The notes under the pieces were generated by a model. That model made no database searches. It saw only the letters and a program-made list of their open reading frames with translations, and was not told where the DNA came from. Below, piece after piece: positions 1 to 8,815 of a stretch of 64,000 nucleotides of DNA. The position numbers and the translations under genes were made by a program. How positions within the stretch are numbered: position 1 is the stretch's first letter; every line of letters starts with the position of its first letter. The stretch comes from Pontibacter anaerobius (lineage in GTDB: Bacteria > Bacteroidota > Bacteroidia > Cytophagales > Hymenobacteraceae), in NCBI RefSeq assembly GCF_026241195.1, contig NZ_JAPFQO010000002.1, positions 186,001 to 250,000 on the forward strand, given 5' to 3'.

Positions 1-198
1 CAGGACCAGGGGGAGTACTATAGCTTTATCACAAAGGCCAATTTTACGCAGTCCGAGCTTTTCCTGATCTACCATGTGGCGCAGTTTTACCTGCTCAAAG
101 AGTTTAATGCCATCGATAACGCCTTTGATGTGTTTGAAGACATGACCGAAGAGTTTAAAGTAGAGCACATTGTAAAGCAGGAGCTGCTGGAGAAATAA
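1..198 (+). CDS. C-terminal end of an unrecognised protein (partial)
   Basis: An open frame runs from the first base of the window to a TAA at 196-198 and gives the last 65 residues of a protein whose start lies outside. The residues are rich in Phe, Glu and Leu and look like a soluble alpha-helical tail; no motif or membrane segment is visible. I do not recognise the family. The next gene is preceded by its own promoter-like word at 273-280, so this gene is probably not co-transcribed with it. Codon use looks like the neighbouring genes, which supports it being real coding sequence. Confidence 0.6.
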   Translation, partial: QDQGEYYSFITKANFTQSELFLIYHVAQFYLLKEFNAIDNAFDVFEDMTEEFKVEHIVKQELLEK

Positions 199-254
199 TT
201 TAGGAAGCGGCTACAAAGCTTTTTTAGCAACAATAGCTGTAAATTATTAACCCA

Positions 255-280
255 TTGGTAAACAATAAAGTATAACTTTG
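255..280 (+). promoter_or_regulatory. Bacteroidota-type promoter candidate for the polyamine genes
   Basis: TAACTTTG at 273-280 matches the Bacteroidota -7 consensus TAnnTTTG. A TTG lies at 255-257, but the gap of 15 bases is shorter than the usual 19-20, so the -33 match is weak. Transcription would start near 287 and leave a leader of about 75 bases before the ATG at 363. Confidence 0.45.
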
Positions 281-362
281 TGCCCATGTTTTACTTTTGA
301 TAATAGAGGCAGATTTTGTTTTTTTGCCCTCTTATCGATTTTTAAACTTTCTATACCCATTG

Positions 363-1694
363 ATGAACGCTTTAGGCAGACACATTTTAGTTGAATTTTA
401 CGATTGCTCTCCTGAGCTGATGAACGATGTAGTTCATATCGAAAACAGCATGGTAGCCGCTGCCGAAACAGCCGGTGCCACTGTCATCAACAGCACCTTC
501 CACCACTTCTCGCCTTATGGTGTTTCCGGTGTGGTAGTAATTCAGGAAAGTCACCTGGCCATTCATACCTGGCCGGAGTATGGTTACGCCGCCGTGGATC
601 TTTTCACCTGCGGTGACTCCGTAGATCCTTGGGTGTCTTACAATTACCTGAAAGAGGCCTTTGAGGCCGGGCATGGTTCTTCGATGGAGCTACGCCGTGG
701 TCAGCTGAGCCTGCTGAAACGTAACGACTTTAACCTGGAGTCGCTGCGCGATGTGTCTCCGAAGCCGCAGGAGGAACTGGGCAACATTACCCGCGATGTG
801 TGGTTTACGGAGCGCGATGAGAACATCGCCCTGTCGCTGAAGCACTCAGGCAATCAACTTTACAAGAAAGACTCGCCTTACCAGCGTGTGGAGATGTTTG
901 AGACACTTGCTTACGGCAACATGCTGACGCTGGATGGTATGGTGATGTGCACGCAGAAAGACGAGTACGTATACCACGAGATGATCACACACGTGCCAAT
1001 GATGAGCCACACCAAAGCCAAGAGAGCGCTGGTGATTGGCGGAGGCGATGGCGGTACGGTGCGTGAGCTGCTGCGCTACGAGCAACTGGAGGAGGTGACG
1101 CTGGTGGAGATCGACGAACTTGTGATTGAGGCCTGCAAACTGCACCTGCCGGAGACGGCCGTTGCCTTTGACAACCCGCGCCTGAACCTGCTGGTAGAAG
1201 ACGGCATCAAGTACATCAACGAGTGTGAGGATGGCCGCTACGACCTGATCATCGTGGATTCTGCCGACCCGGTAGGCCCGGGCGAAGGCCTGTTTACGGC
1301 TGAGTTCTACAGTCAGGTGCACCGCTGCCTGACACCGGACGGTGTGATGATCACGCAGTCGGAGTCGCCGCGCTTTAACAGTACCGTGTTTGTAGAGATC
1401 TACGATACGTACAAGCAGATTTTTGGCGATAACAACGTGCACTGCTACCTGGCAGCTATCCCTACGTACCCTACCGGCACCTGGAGCTTCTCTTACTCGT
1501 CAAAAGGTAACTCGCATCCGCTGCAGTTCGACCGTGAGGCTGCAGCCAGATTGTCTAAGGAGCAGGGTCTGAAGTACTATAACGAAGAGATTCATGCGGC
1601 AGCTTTCGCCCTTCCGAACTTCGTGAAGGAGCTGCTGAACAGCGGGTCTCAGAAAGCAATTGAAGCATACTCAGCTGAACCAACAGATGAATAG
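363..1694 (+). CDS. Fused S-adenosylmethionine decarboxylase-spermidine synthase
   Basis: The protein makes spermidine: the N-terminal part decarboxylates S-adenosylmethionine and the C-terminal part transfers aminopropyl to putrescine. Starting at the ATG at 363, the decarboxylase part carries Ser63 in an ESHL context (the serine that becomes the pyruvoyl group after self-cleavage), His68 in IHTWPE and Cys83 in FTCG. These match the numbering of the Thermotoga-type SpeD, which is the main reason for choosing this start over an upstream TTG at 297. After a linker near residues 120-135 comes a full spermidine synthase domain with the AdoMet-binding [13 protein letters not shown] and the catalytic-region motifs VDSADP and SESP. 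The product is 443 residues, the sum of one SpeD (about 120) and one SpeE (about 290). It overlaps the next gene by 8 bases. Confidence 0.9.
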   Translation: MNALGRHILVEFYDCSPELMNDVVHIENSMVAAAETAGATVINSTFHHFSPYGVSGVVVIQESHLAIHTWPEYGYAAVDLFTCGDSVDPWVSYNYLKEAFEAGHGSSMELRRGQLSLLKRNDFNLESLRDVSPKPQEELGNITRDVWFTERDENIALSLKHSGNQLYKKDSPYQRVEMFETLAYGNMLTLDGMVMCTQKDEYVYHEMITHVPMMSHTKAKRALVIGGGDGGTVRELLRYEQLEEVTLVEIDELVIEACKLHLPETAVAFDNPRLNLLVEDGIKYINECEDGRYDLIIVDSADPVGPGEGLFTAEFYSQVHRCLTPDGVMITQSESPRFNSTVFVEIYDTYKQIFGDNNVHCYLAAIPTYPTGTWSFSYSSKGNSHPLQFDREAAARLSKEQGLKYYNEEIHAAAFALPNFVKELLNSGSQKAIEAYSAEPTDE

Positions 1695-2757
1695 CAAAGA
1701 GCAGAAAATACAGAATTTCGATCCGAACGGCGTAGGCGACATCAGCGGCGGCCTTTTTGGCCTTCCGTTTACCGTGGAGGAGTCGGAGGTGGTGATTATT
1801 CCGATGCCTTGGGAGGTAACGGTGTCTTACAGCGCCGGCACGGCCCAAGGCCCGCAGGCTGTGAAAGACGCCTCTCCGCAACTCGACCTCTTTGAGCCAG
1901 TTATAAAAGATGCCTGGAAATTGGGCGTTGCGATGGAGGAGATTTCTGAGGAGTGGGCAGCTACCAGCGAGACCCTGCGCAACAAGGCGGAAGCCTACAT
2001 CAACTGGCTGGAAGCCGGTAGTCCGGAAATCGGGAGGGCGGAGTTCGAGAACCTGCCGAACGAGGTGACGGCCAAAGGCGCAGAGTTGCTGCAGTGGCTG
2101 AAGCAGAGAGCTCTGGGACACCTGGAGCAGGGCAAACTAGTTGGCGTTTTAGGTGGAGACCACAGCACGCCGCTGGGCCTGATGCACGCACTGGCCGAAA
2201 AGCACGAAGAGTACGGAATCCTTCAGATAGACGCACACGCTGACCTGCGCGATGCCTACGAAGGCTTTGAGTATTCACATGCCTCTATTATGTTTAACGC
2301 CCTGAAGCTGCCGCAGGTAAAAAAGCTGGTGCAGGTAGGCATTAGAGACATTTGCCAGGCAGAGGCAGAACTGGCTGAGCAGTCTAATGGCCGCGTTACC
2401 ATATTTTACGATGCCACGCTGAAAGAAAACATGTATGGCGGCGACAGCTGGAAGAAGGAATGCAAGAAGATCATTGCGCAGCTGCCGCAGAAAGTATACA
2501 TCAGCTTCGACATTGATGGGCTGGACCCGAAACTATGCCCTGCCACGGGTACTCCGGTGCCGGGAGGGTTGGAGTTCGAGCAGGCGGTGTTCCTGATTAA
2601 GCAGCTGGTGAAGTCAGGCCGCGAGATCATCGGTTTCGACCTATGCGAGGTAGCTCCCGGCGACAGCGAGTGGAATGGCAACGTAGGAGCGCGCATGCTG
2701 ATGAAGCTGTGTAACTGGATGGCCGTTTCGCAGAAAAGGCTGGAGGCTCAGTTTTAA
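1687..2757 (+). CDS. Agmatinase/arginase-family ureohydrolase
   Basis: A binuclear manganese ureohydrolase that splits urea from a guanidino substrate. The metal ligands are visible in order: [14 protein letters not shown] and SFDIDGLDP. The first ATG (1687) lies 5 bases before the stop of the spermidine synthase gene, so the two genes are translationally coupled; a TTG at 1660 is possible but less likely. An insertion between residues about 75 and 130 makes the protein (356 residues) longer than typical agmatinases (about 300). Position next to a spermidine synthase favours agmatine to putrescine as the reaction, which would feed the upstream enzyme. Arginase or formimidoylglutamase activity cannot be ruled out from sequence. 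A strong terminator follows at 2791. Confidence 0.85.
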   Translation: MNSKEQKIQNFDPNGVGDISGGLFGLPFTVEESEVVIIPMPWEVTVSYSAGTAQGPQAVKDASPQLDLFEPVIKDAWKLGVAMEEISEEWAATSETLRNKAEAYINWLEAGSPEIGRAEFENLPNEVTAKGAELLQWLKQRALGHLEQGKLVGVLGGDHSTPLGLMHALAEKHEEYGILQIDAHADLRDAYEGFEYSHASIMFNALKLPQVKKLVQVGIRDICQAEAELAEQSNGRVTIFYDATLKENMYGGDSWKKECKKIIAQLPQKVYISFDIDGLDPKLCPATGTPVPGGLEFEQAVFLIKQLVKSGREIIGFDLCEVAPGDSEWNGNVGARMLMKLCNWMAVSQKRLEAQF

Positions 2758-2790
2758 CAAGTACAAAGTATAACTTTACACTTCTTCAAA

Positions 2791-2819
2791 GCCCGCAGCA
2801 CCCGCTGCGGGCTTTTTTT
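2791..2819 (+). terminator. Rho-independent terminator after the polyamine pair
   Basis: A perfect 9-bp stem (GCCCGCAGC at 2791-2799 and GCTGCGGGC at 2804-2812) with a 4-base loop is followed by seven T at 2813-2819. Confidence 0.9.
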
Positions 2820-2919
2820 ATGCTTCGTCAGGACGCCTGTTTTATCTTTATACTATGATTCCCGTATGTATAGCCAAACATCTATAATGAGTAAAAGCTA
2901 TATCTAATATTTTAAAATT

Positions 2920-3252
2920 ATGGAATTTGTAATTCGATTGTTAATTGTGGGTGCCGCTGCGTTGCTATCCTCCTACATCCTGCCGGGAGTGCATATTTCG
3001 GGCTTCTTAGCCGCTATTATATTAGCGCTGGTGCTGGCAATACTTAATGCTATTGTTAAACCTATTCTGATCATACTTACCATTCCGGTCACTATCCTGA
3101 CGCTGGGCTTGTTCCTGCTGGTTATAAACGCGGTGATCATCCTGCTGGCAAGTTCTCTGGTGCCTGGTTTTACGGTAGACGGCTTTCTCTGGGCATTGCT
3201 GTTCAGCCTGGTGCTTTCCATCATTACTGCCATACTTGATATGATCTTTTAA
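2920..3252 (+). CDS. Phage holin family 4 / YvlD-like small membrane protein
   Basis: A 110-residue, very hydrophobic protein with four predicted transmembrane segments (roughly residues 3-23, 27-48, 52-76 and 88-109). The pattern AILNAIVKPILIILTIPVTILTLGLF in the middle is the hallmark of the phage-holin-4-superfamily/YvlD group, although only its general form is cited here. These proteins are chromosomal and widespread; despite the family name there is no phage context here. The role in the inner membrane is unknown, and in other bacteria relatives respond to envelope stress. It stands alone, with a terminator on each side, and converges on the cysteine-rich protein gene. Confidence 0.8.
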   Translation: MEFVIRLLIVGAAALLSSYILPGVHISGFLAAIILALVLAILNAIVKPILIILTIPVTILTLGLFLLVINAVIILLASSLVPGFTVDGFLWALLFSLVLSIITAILDMIF

Positions 3253-3270
3253 GTATAACTCACAAGTATA

Positions 3271-3312
3271 AACGCAAAAGGCGGACCTGCAAACAGATCC
3301 GCCTTTTGCGTT
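3271..3312. terminator. Bidirectional terminator, 15-bp perfect stem
   Basis: AACGCAAAAGGCGGA (3271-3285) is repeated inverted at 3298-3312 with a 12-base loop. It lies between convergent genes ending at 3252 (+) and 3328 (-), so it can stop transcription from both sides. Confidence 0.85.
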
Positions 3313-3327
3313 TAAAAGCAATGTAAC

Positions 3328-3663
3328 TTACTTCTGCTGCATCCAGTTCTGGCAGGCATCGGCGCACTCGCGGCAGGCATCGGCGCATTTCTGGCAGTGG
3401 TCCATATCGTGCTTGCGGCATTCCTCCTCGCACAAGCGACAGATCTCAATGCACTCCTTCATCACATGCTTGGCATGCGGTGAATTACGGGCCACAAACT
3501 GAGCCGTAATTAAACAGATATCAGCGCAATCACGATCTATCATAATACACTTAACCATCTTTTTCACGTCGTCTTCCTGCAAGCACAGGGTGGCGCAGGT
3601 TTCGCAGGCGGTCATGCATTTAATCAGTACATGCTCCAGATTGTTTGTTATCTCTGATTTCAT
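3328..3663 (-). CDS. Four-helix-bundle copper-binding protein (DUF326/Csp-like)
   Basis: A 111-residue protein with about 16 cysteines, many in CxxxC and CxxC spacing on predicted helices (for example TACETCATLC, EICRLCEEEC and CQKCADACRECADAC). This is the DUF326 pattern of the Csp copper-storage proteins, in which cysteines line the inside of a four-helix bundle and bind many Cu(I) ions. There is no signal peptide, so it would act in the cytosol like Csp3. It may store copper or protect against it. No copper exporter or metal regulator is adjacent, and the gene appears monocistronic, reading away from recQ. Confidence 0.85.
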   Translation of the reverse strand: MKSEITNNLEHVLIKCMTACETCATLCLQEDDVKKMVKCIMIDRDCADICLITAQFVARNSPHAKHVMKECIEICRLCEEECRKHDMDHCQKCADACRECADACQNWMQQK

Positions 3664-3830
3664 AGCTTTAAATTTTGATTTATGACTTTAAGGTACGGTT
3701 GCAGACGCCTATAGTTATCCTGTGGCTAAAAGCAGGTTGCAATTTCGCTATTGCGTGCCATTATGGTTATCTTTGAAAGATAAAGAGATGCTGGTGCAAC
3801 AGGTAACTCCTGTGCTGGAGAAAGTAAATT

Positions 3831-5963
3831 ATGGCTACAATAAGAGAGGCAAGAGAGGCCTTAAAATTATACTTCGGGTACGAGCAGTTCCGCCCGATGC
3901 AGGAGCAGATTATTGAGGGGGTTCTGCAAGGGAAAGATGTGGTGGTGCTGATGCCGACAGGTGGTGGTAAGTCAGTTTGCTACCAGGTGCCGGCGGTGGT
4001 GCAGCCGGGAATGTGCGTGGTGGTGTCGCCGCTGATAGCCTTGATGAAGGACCAGGTGGAGGCGCTGCTGGCCAATGGGATTCCGGCTGCGTACATTAAC
4101 AGCTCCCAGAGTGCCGACCAGCAGTATGCCATAGAGAACCAGTGCCTGGAGGGGAAGCTGAAGCTGCTGTATGTTTCTCCTGAAAAACTCCTTTCCTCCG
4201 GTTTCCTTGCTTTCCTTCGTCGTGTAAAGCTTTCTCTATTTGCCGTGGATGAGGCACACTGTATCTCTTCCTGGGGCCACGATTTCAGACCGGAGTATAC
4301 GCAGCTGAAGGCCCTGAAGCAGCAGTTCCCAGACATACCCGTTATCGCGCTTACGGCCACCGCCGACAGGCTCACGCAGAAGGATATACAGGAGCAGCTG
4401 TACCTGCGCAATCCGCAGGTATACCTTTCCTCTTTCGACAGGCCTAATATCAACTTGATGGTGAAGCCCGGGCGTGATCGTTTTAACAAGATTACAGATT
4501 TCCTCTCCAGAAAGCCAAATCAGCCAGGCATCATCTATTGCCTCAGCCGCAAAGCCACGGAAAGCATAGCCGATAAGCTGAAGCGCAGTGGCTTTAACGC
4601 CACCTATTACCATGCGGGCATGTCCGCTAACGCGAGGGCCAAGGCGCAGGAGGAGTTTCTGAACGATGATGTGCAGATTGTGTGCGCCACCATTGCCTTC
4701 GGAATGGGCATCGATAAATCGAATGTGCGCTGGGTGATTCATTATAACCTTCCGAAGAATGTGGAAGGGTATTACCAGGAGATTGGCCGTGCAGGCCGTG
4801 ATGGAGCCAAGTCGGATGCGCTGTTGTTTTACAGTTACGCCGATGTGATGAGCATGCGCAGTATGCTGCAGGATAACCAGAACGAGACGCAGACCGAGCT
4901 GCAGCTCGTAAAGCTGGAGCGGATGCAACAGTTTGCCGAGGCAGCGGCTTGCCGTCGGCGTATACTGCTGCAGTACTTCGGCGAAACGATGTCTAAAGAC
5001 TGCGGCAACTGCGATATTTGCCGCAACCCGCCTACCAGGTTCGATGGAACAGTGATCGCACAGAAGGCCTTGTCTGCCATTGCCCGCACGCAGGAGCGCG
5101 CCAACATGAGTCTGCTGGTAGATGTGCTGCGGGGCGCCCGCAACGCGCAGGTGCTACAGAGTGGGTTCGACAAGGTAAAGACCTATGGCGCCGGCCACGA
5201 CATCAGCACGCTGGATTGGAACCGTTACCTGCACCAGATGCTGAACGAGGGGCTGATCGAGATGGCTTATGATCAGGGCTATACTTTGAAGCTGACGGAG
5301 CAGAGCAAGCAGGTGCTGTTTGAAAACCGGCGGGTGCAACTGGTGAAGTTTGAGGAAACGAAGCAGGAGGAGCAGGCTGTAAAGGCCCGTCCAAAACGCG
5401 AACTGATCAAGGATGCCCTGTTCGAGAAACTGCGCACCCTGCGCAAAAGCCTAGCCGACGAATATGGGGTACCTCCTTACGTGGTGTTTACCGACACAAC
5501 ACTGCAGGAGATGGCTGCCGAACGCCCGACAAACAAAATCGCAATGCTGGCTATTTCGGGTGTGGGCGCGCAGAAGTATGATCGCTACGGAGATGCCTTC
5601 ATCACCGAGATTATTGATTTTATAAATGAGGAACAGAACAAAGGCAACAAGATAAAGGGGGCTACCCACCTTGCTACCCTGGAGCTGCTGCAGAAGGGCT
5701 ATAGTGCTGAGCTGATAGCAAAAGAACGTAATCTTAATCCTGTTACCGTGTTCTCTCACCTGGCTACGCTATATGAGCAGGGCTATGCGGTAGATTTATC
5801 CAGGTATGTAAGTAAAACAGAGTATAATGCCATAGCAAAGGCGATTGCGACTTTAGGAGTAGAGGCCAAACTTAAGGATCTGTTTGAGGCGCTGGGGGAG
5901 AAGTATGAATACTATAAGATCAGGCTTTCTATCTCTGTCTTTAAAAAGGAAAACGCCTGGTAG
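3831..5963 (+). CDS. recQ: ATP-dependent DNA helicase RecQ
   Basis: A 3'-5' superfamily 2 DNA helicase of 710 residues acting in recombination and repair. In order: the helicase core with FRPMQEQ (Q-like motif), Walker A MPTGGGKS (about residues 41-48), DEAH box, SAT-type motif LTATAD, and motif VI QEIGRAGRDG; then the RecQ-Ct zinc site with C-x-Y-F-G and CGNCDIC; a winged helix; and an HRDC domain (about 525-600). A further C-terminal helix-turn-helix-like region (HLATLELLQKGYSAELIAKERNL) matches the extended C-terminus common in Bacteroidota RecQ. The ATG at 3831 places the protein start at the expected distance from the FRPMQ motif. It converges on the subtilase gene across a long perfect hairpin. 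Confidence 0.95.
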   Translation: MATIREAREALKLYFGYEQFRPMQEQIIEGVLQGKDVVVLMPTGGGKSVCYQVPAVVQPGMCVVVSPLIALMKDQVEALLANGIPAAYINSSQSADQQYAIENQCLEGKLKLLYVSPEKLLSSGFLAFLRRVKLSLFAVDEAHCISSWGHDFRPEYTQLKALKQQFPDIPVIALTATADRLTQKDIQEQLYLRNPQVYLSSFDRPNINLMVKPGRDRFNKITDFLSRKPNQPGIIYCLSRKATESIADKLKRSGFNATYYHAGMSANARAKAQEEFLNDDVQIVCATIAFGMGIDKSNVRWVIHYNLPKNVEGYYQEIGRAGRDGAKSDALLFYSYADVMSMRSMLQDNQNETQTELQLVKLERMQQFAEAAACRRRILLQYFGETMSKDCGNCDICRNPPTRFDGTVIAQKALSAIARTQERANMSLLVDVLRGARNAQVLQSGFDKVKTYGAGHDISTLDWNRYLHQMLNEGLIEMAYDQGYTLKLTEQSKQVLFENRRVQLVKFEETKQEEQAVKARPKRELIKDALFEKLRTLRKSLADEYGVPPYVVFTDTTLQEMAAERPTNKIAMLAISGVGAQKYDRYGDAFITEIIDFINEEQNKGNKIKGATHLATLELLQKGYSAELIAKERNLNPVTVFSHLATLYEQGYAVDLSRYVSKTEYNAIAKAIATLGVEAKLKDLFEALGEKYEYYKIRLSISVFKKENAW

Positions 5964-5972
5964 TAAAGTATA

Positions 5973-6032
5973 AAATGCATAGCAACAGAAAGGCCGCCCA
6001 ATTTTGGGCGGCCTTTCTGTTGCTATGCATTT
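5973..6032. terminator. 28-bp perfect inverted repeat, bidirectional terminator
   Basis: The arms 5973-6000 and 6005-6032 are perfectly complementary over 28 bp with a 4-base loop (6001-6004). The hairpin fills almost all of the space between recQ (ends 5963) and the subtilase gene (ends 6041 on the other strand). The core GGCCGCCCA/TGGGCGGCC is flanked by A- and T-rich parts that give a T run on either strand. Confidence 0.9.
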
Positions 6033-6040
6033 ATTTCTGA

Positions 6041-7456
6041 TTACTTCACAGAAGCAATTGGGTCTGGGGTAGAGTCTTTGTCTTCTGTCACAAATCCCTG
6101 GCTCAGCACCTCGCCACGTAGTGCAAGTATACCGGCTACGTGCGGAGCGGCCAACGAAGTGCCGTAGTGACCGCTGCCAAAGCTTCCGTTTTTGCTAGTA
6201 GCTGTTACGTTCACACCTGGGGCAGCAAAATCAACACCTGCACCGAAGTTTGAAGACGACCAAAGTCTGCTATAGCTATCCATGGCTGAGATAGTATAAA
6301 CACCCGTAGCATTTACACGGGCAGGAGACGTGCCGGAGCAATCTACAGCGCTGTTGCCAGCCGCGATGGCGAATAAGATACCTTTGGCTGCTGCATTTTG
6401 AACGGCGTTGTCCAGGGTAGAAGAGATGCCGCTACCAAGGCTCATATTTACCACATCGCCAGGTTTGCCATTGTTGCTTACGTGGTTTACGGCAGAGATA
6501 GCTCTTGACACTGTACCAGCGCCGGCGTCATCAAACACTCGCAGGGCAATAATTGTAGCATTCGCTGCCACACCAATCATGCCTGAACCATTGTTTTTGG
6601 CAGCTATAACACCTGAAACAGATGTGCCATGGCCAAATCCATCCTCAATAGATGGGTTACCATAGATAAACGAGAAACTTCTGGCAACATCCACATTCAG
6701 GTCCGCGTGGTCTGTGTCTATACCTGAGTCAATCACCCAAACAGTTTTGCCCGTACCATCGCCAAAGCCTACACGCTCAATGTTCCAAGGAAGGGTTTCG
6801 CCGGCAAGCGGTGTGATAGTGGTATAAGCAGGTGCTGGCGTTGTTGGTGCCGGCTCTGTGGTGGTGGTGTCAGCAGGAGTCGGCTCGGTTGGTACTGGTT
6901 CAGTGGTAGTAGAATCTGATGGGGCTGGCTCAGTAGGTGCCGGTTCTGTTGTTTTGTTCTTACCGTTTCCTTTACCTCCGTTTGTTTCAGTTGAGCCGTC
7001 ACCGCTGCCCTTGCCGTTTCCGTTAGCAGTAGTTTTCCAGCTAGGTGCTAGGGCTATAATGCGGTCCTGCTCTACGTAGGCCACCTCAGGGTTCTTACGG
7101 ATTTCGCTTACCTGCTCCTGGCTCAGGCGAGCCGCAAAGCCATTTACTACGCCTTCGTATACCTGTGAAATTTCACGGGAGTCCACGTTAGAGGCACTCA
7201 TCACACGCTCGCGCATTTTAGCAGCCTCTACTTTGCTAACCTTCAGCCCCTGGTTGTTGCTGGCACTCAGGTTACCATTCTTAAACACTACTATATACTG
7301 GCCTTCAATTGCCTGGCCGTTTTGAGAGGAGAATGCAGCTTGTGGTTCGGCAAACTGATTTTCCATTAACTCGTCTTTCTGGCATCCGGTTAGGGATACG
7401 GCAGCTGCCAGAGCAGTTAGTGCAATAGAGCGTCTGAGGGTGAACTTTCTGTTCAT
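6041..7456 (-). CDS. Lipoprotein subtilisin-like serine protease (S8)
   Basis: A secreted S8-family protease of 471 residues. The signal peptide ends in the lipobox LTGC (Cys25), so it should be lipid-anchored. Residues about 52-135 form an I9-type propeptide (begins GQYIVVFKNG). Then comes a low-complexity linker (about 145-215): a Gly/Asn/Lys-rich part followed by Thr-Glu-Pro-Ala-Pro-type repeats. The catalytic domain has Asp243 (VIDSGID), His276 (GHGTSVSG), the oxyanion Asn368 (AAGNS) and Ser434 (YGTSLAAPHVAG), so it looks active. No type IX C-terminal sorting domain is visible. The linker between propeptide and catalytic domain is unusual. It may act on extracellular proteins at the cell surface. 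Confidence 0.9.
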   Translation of the reverse strand: MNRKFTLRRSIALTALAAAVSLTGCQKDELMENQFAEPQAAFSSQNGQAIEGQYIVVFKNGNLSASNNQGLKVSKVEAAKMRERVMSASNVDSREISQVYEGVVNGFAARLSQEQVSEIRKNPEVAYVEQDRIIALAPSWKTTANGNGKGSGDGSTETNGGKGNGKNKTTEPAPTEPAPSDSTTTEPVPTEPTPADTTTTEPAPTTPAPAYTTITPLAGETLPWNIERVGFGDGTGKTVWVIDSGIDTDHADLNVDVARSFSFIYGNPSIEDGFGHGTSVSGVIAAKNNGSGMIGVAANATIIALRVFDDAGAGTVSRAISAVNHVSNNGKPGDVVNMSLGSGISSTLDNAVQNAAAKGILFAIAAGNSAVDCSGTSPARVNATGVYTISAMDSYSRLWSSSNFGAGVDFAAPGVNVTATSKNGSFGSGHYGTSLAAPHVAGILALRGEVLSQGFVTEDKDSTPDPIASVK

Positions 7457-8008
7457 AGCTGGAAAATTAAAATGGCTAAAAGTTGAAATTTAAAATTGAA
7501 ACTTATTTTCTTGAGTCTCGTAACCGAGTGATTCTTTAAAAAGTTCACTAGACATGGCAGGTTTTAAAGGAAATTTAAACTATTGCATTTAAAAAGTTAA
7601 ATTATAAGCAATAGTAGTCCTGTCAACAGAAAAGCTCTGCTGTTTTTAATCTCTTCAGATAGAAGATTTAGGACTTTTTAGTATCTCTTCAGGAAAACTG
7701 CTGGTGTAGTAGTGTTACAAATTAAATATCTGGTTTTGAGTTTGTTTTAAATTTATGGTCTAAAAGTCCGGTATATTTGAATTAAATCAAAATAAAGGTT
7801 GTGTGAAGTAATTATAAAAAACATAACATTTCTAATAAGTATAAATTTTGTTAGAAATGTCAAATTTATTCAAGAATTTAGATTAATATAAATTATGCGA
7901 TATTTAGCTAATTCTGCTAAAATAATTAGTATAAATGCTAAAAGTTTTTTAGTTTTACGGGCGTAGGATTTGTGATTAATCCACACTTTGTAATTTAAAG
8001 GAGCTACT
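7457..8008. other. AT-rich intergenic region between divergent genes
   Basis: About 550 bases without a credible gene, much more AT-rich than its surroundings. It should contain the promoters of the leftward subtilase and the rightward regulator. The clearest structure is a 10-bp inverted repeat at 7826-7860 (listed separately). A good Shine-Dalgarno AAAGGAG sits at 7997-8003, before the regulator ATG at 8009. Confidence 0.7.
7826..7860. promoter_or_regulatory. 10-bp inverted repeat, possible operator
   Basis: ACATTTCTAA (7826-7835) and TTAGAAATGT (7851-7860) form a perfect inverted repeat with a 15-base spacer, so half-sites are about 2.5 turns apart centre to centre. It is about 150 bases upstream of the S24-type repressor gene and about 370 bases from the subtilase start. 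There is no T run, which argues against a terminator. Binding by the adjacent regulator is an inference. Confidence 0.4.
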
Positions 8009-8794
8009 ATGCAGTTGGTTACATCTAATATAAGACATTTACGCAAGCATGCAGGCTATACGCAGGCACAGCTGGCCGAGAAGCTGGATATAAAACGCTC
8101 TTTGGTGGGAGCTTATGAGGAGGGCCGGGCTGAGCCGAAACTAAGCACGCTGGTAAATGTTGCCAGGTTATTCGATGTTTCACTGGATGACCTGGTGACC
8201 CGTGATCTGGTGCATGAAGCACCTGCTGGTGTTTCCGAAGGAACTGACCGTGCCAATGGAGGAAGCCTGCGCGTGCTTGCTATTACTGTGGATCAGGAGG
8301 AAAATGAAAATATCGAGTTGGTGCCTTACAAGGCAAGTGCCGGTTACCTGAATGGGTATGCCGATTCAGAATTCATCGAAGAGCTGCCCCGTTTTCGCCT
8401 GCCAATGCTGGGCTCCGGCGGCACTTACCGCGCTTTCGAGATTAGCGGCGACTCGATGTTGCCTATAGCCTCGGGTACCGTGATCGTGGGGCGCTTTATT
8501 GAAGACTGGAGCCAGTTAAAAGACGGCACCCCATGTATAATCGTGAGCCAGAAAGAGGGGGTGGTGTTTAAACGCATCTTCAACAAAATTAAGGATGCTT
8601 CCACGCTGCGTCTGCATTCTGATAACCCAGTTTACTCACCTTATGAGGTACACGTGGAGGATGTGGTAGAGATTTGGGAAGCAAAATCATACATCAGTTC
8701 TACATTTCCTATTGCAGATCTTTCGTTGGACAAACTCTCCAGCATTGTGCTTGATCTGCAGAAAGAGGTTCAAAAACTCAAGAAGGCGGAATAA
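8009..8794 (+). CDS. XRE-family regulator with LexA/CI-type S24 peptidase domain
   Basis: A 261-residue DNA-binding protein. Residues about 5-60 are a Cro/CI helix-turn-helix (TQAQLAEKLDIKRSLVGAYEEG). The C-terminal half is an S24-type domain: a cleavage-site-like Ala-Gly in KASAGYL, the nucleophile serine in ISGDSMLP, and the general-base lysine in GVVFKRI. This arrangement allows RecA-stimulated self-cleavage as in LexA and phage CI, but many chromosomal Bacteroidota members may simply use the domain for dimerisation. A C-terminal coiled-coil-like tail (LSSIVLDLQKEVQKLKKAE) follows. It has a strong Shine-Dalgarno, its own terminator, and no phage genes around it, so its targets are unknown; autoregulation through the inverted repeat at 7826-7860 is possible. 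Confidence 0.85.
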   Translation: MQLVTSNIRHLRKHAGYTQAQLAEKLDIKRSLVGAYEEGRAEPKLSTLVNVARLFDVSLDDLVTRDLVHEAPAGVSEGTDRANGGSLRVLAITVDQEENENIELVPYKASAGYLNGYADSEFIEELPRFRLPMLGSGGTYRAFEISGDSMLPIASGTVIVGRFIEDWSQLKDGTPCIIVSQKEGVVFKRIFNKIKDASTLRLHSDNPVYSPYEVHVEDVVEIWEAKSYISSTFPIADLSLDKLSSIVLDLQKEVQKLKKAE

Positions 8795-8815
8795 GCGTAT
8801 TGCTATAGGAAGAAG

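Noticed and set aside
846..1442. Long open frame on the minus strand within the spermidine synthase gene
   Set aside because: It is a shadow of the real gene: no recognisable protein, low-complexity His/Gln/Leu pattern, and the plus strand encodes a complete enzyme.
2920..3252. Prophage gene because of the holin family name
   Set aside because: The family is mostly chromosomal YvlD-like and there are no other phage genes.
3722..3916. Open frame of 64 residues before recQ
   Set aside because: It overlaps the recQ start in another frame and has no protein-like features.
6041..7456. Type IX secretion sorting domain in the subtilase
   Set aside because: The C-terminus ends directly after the catalytic domain with no beta-sandwich tail, and the N-terminus has a lipobox.
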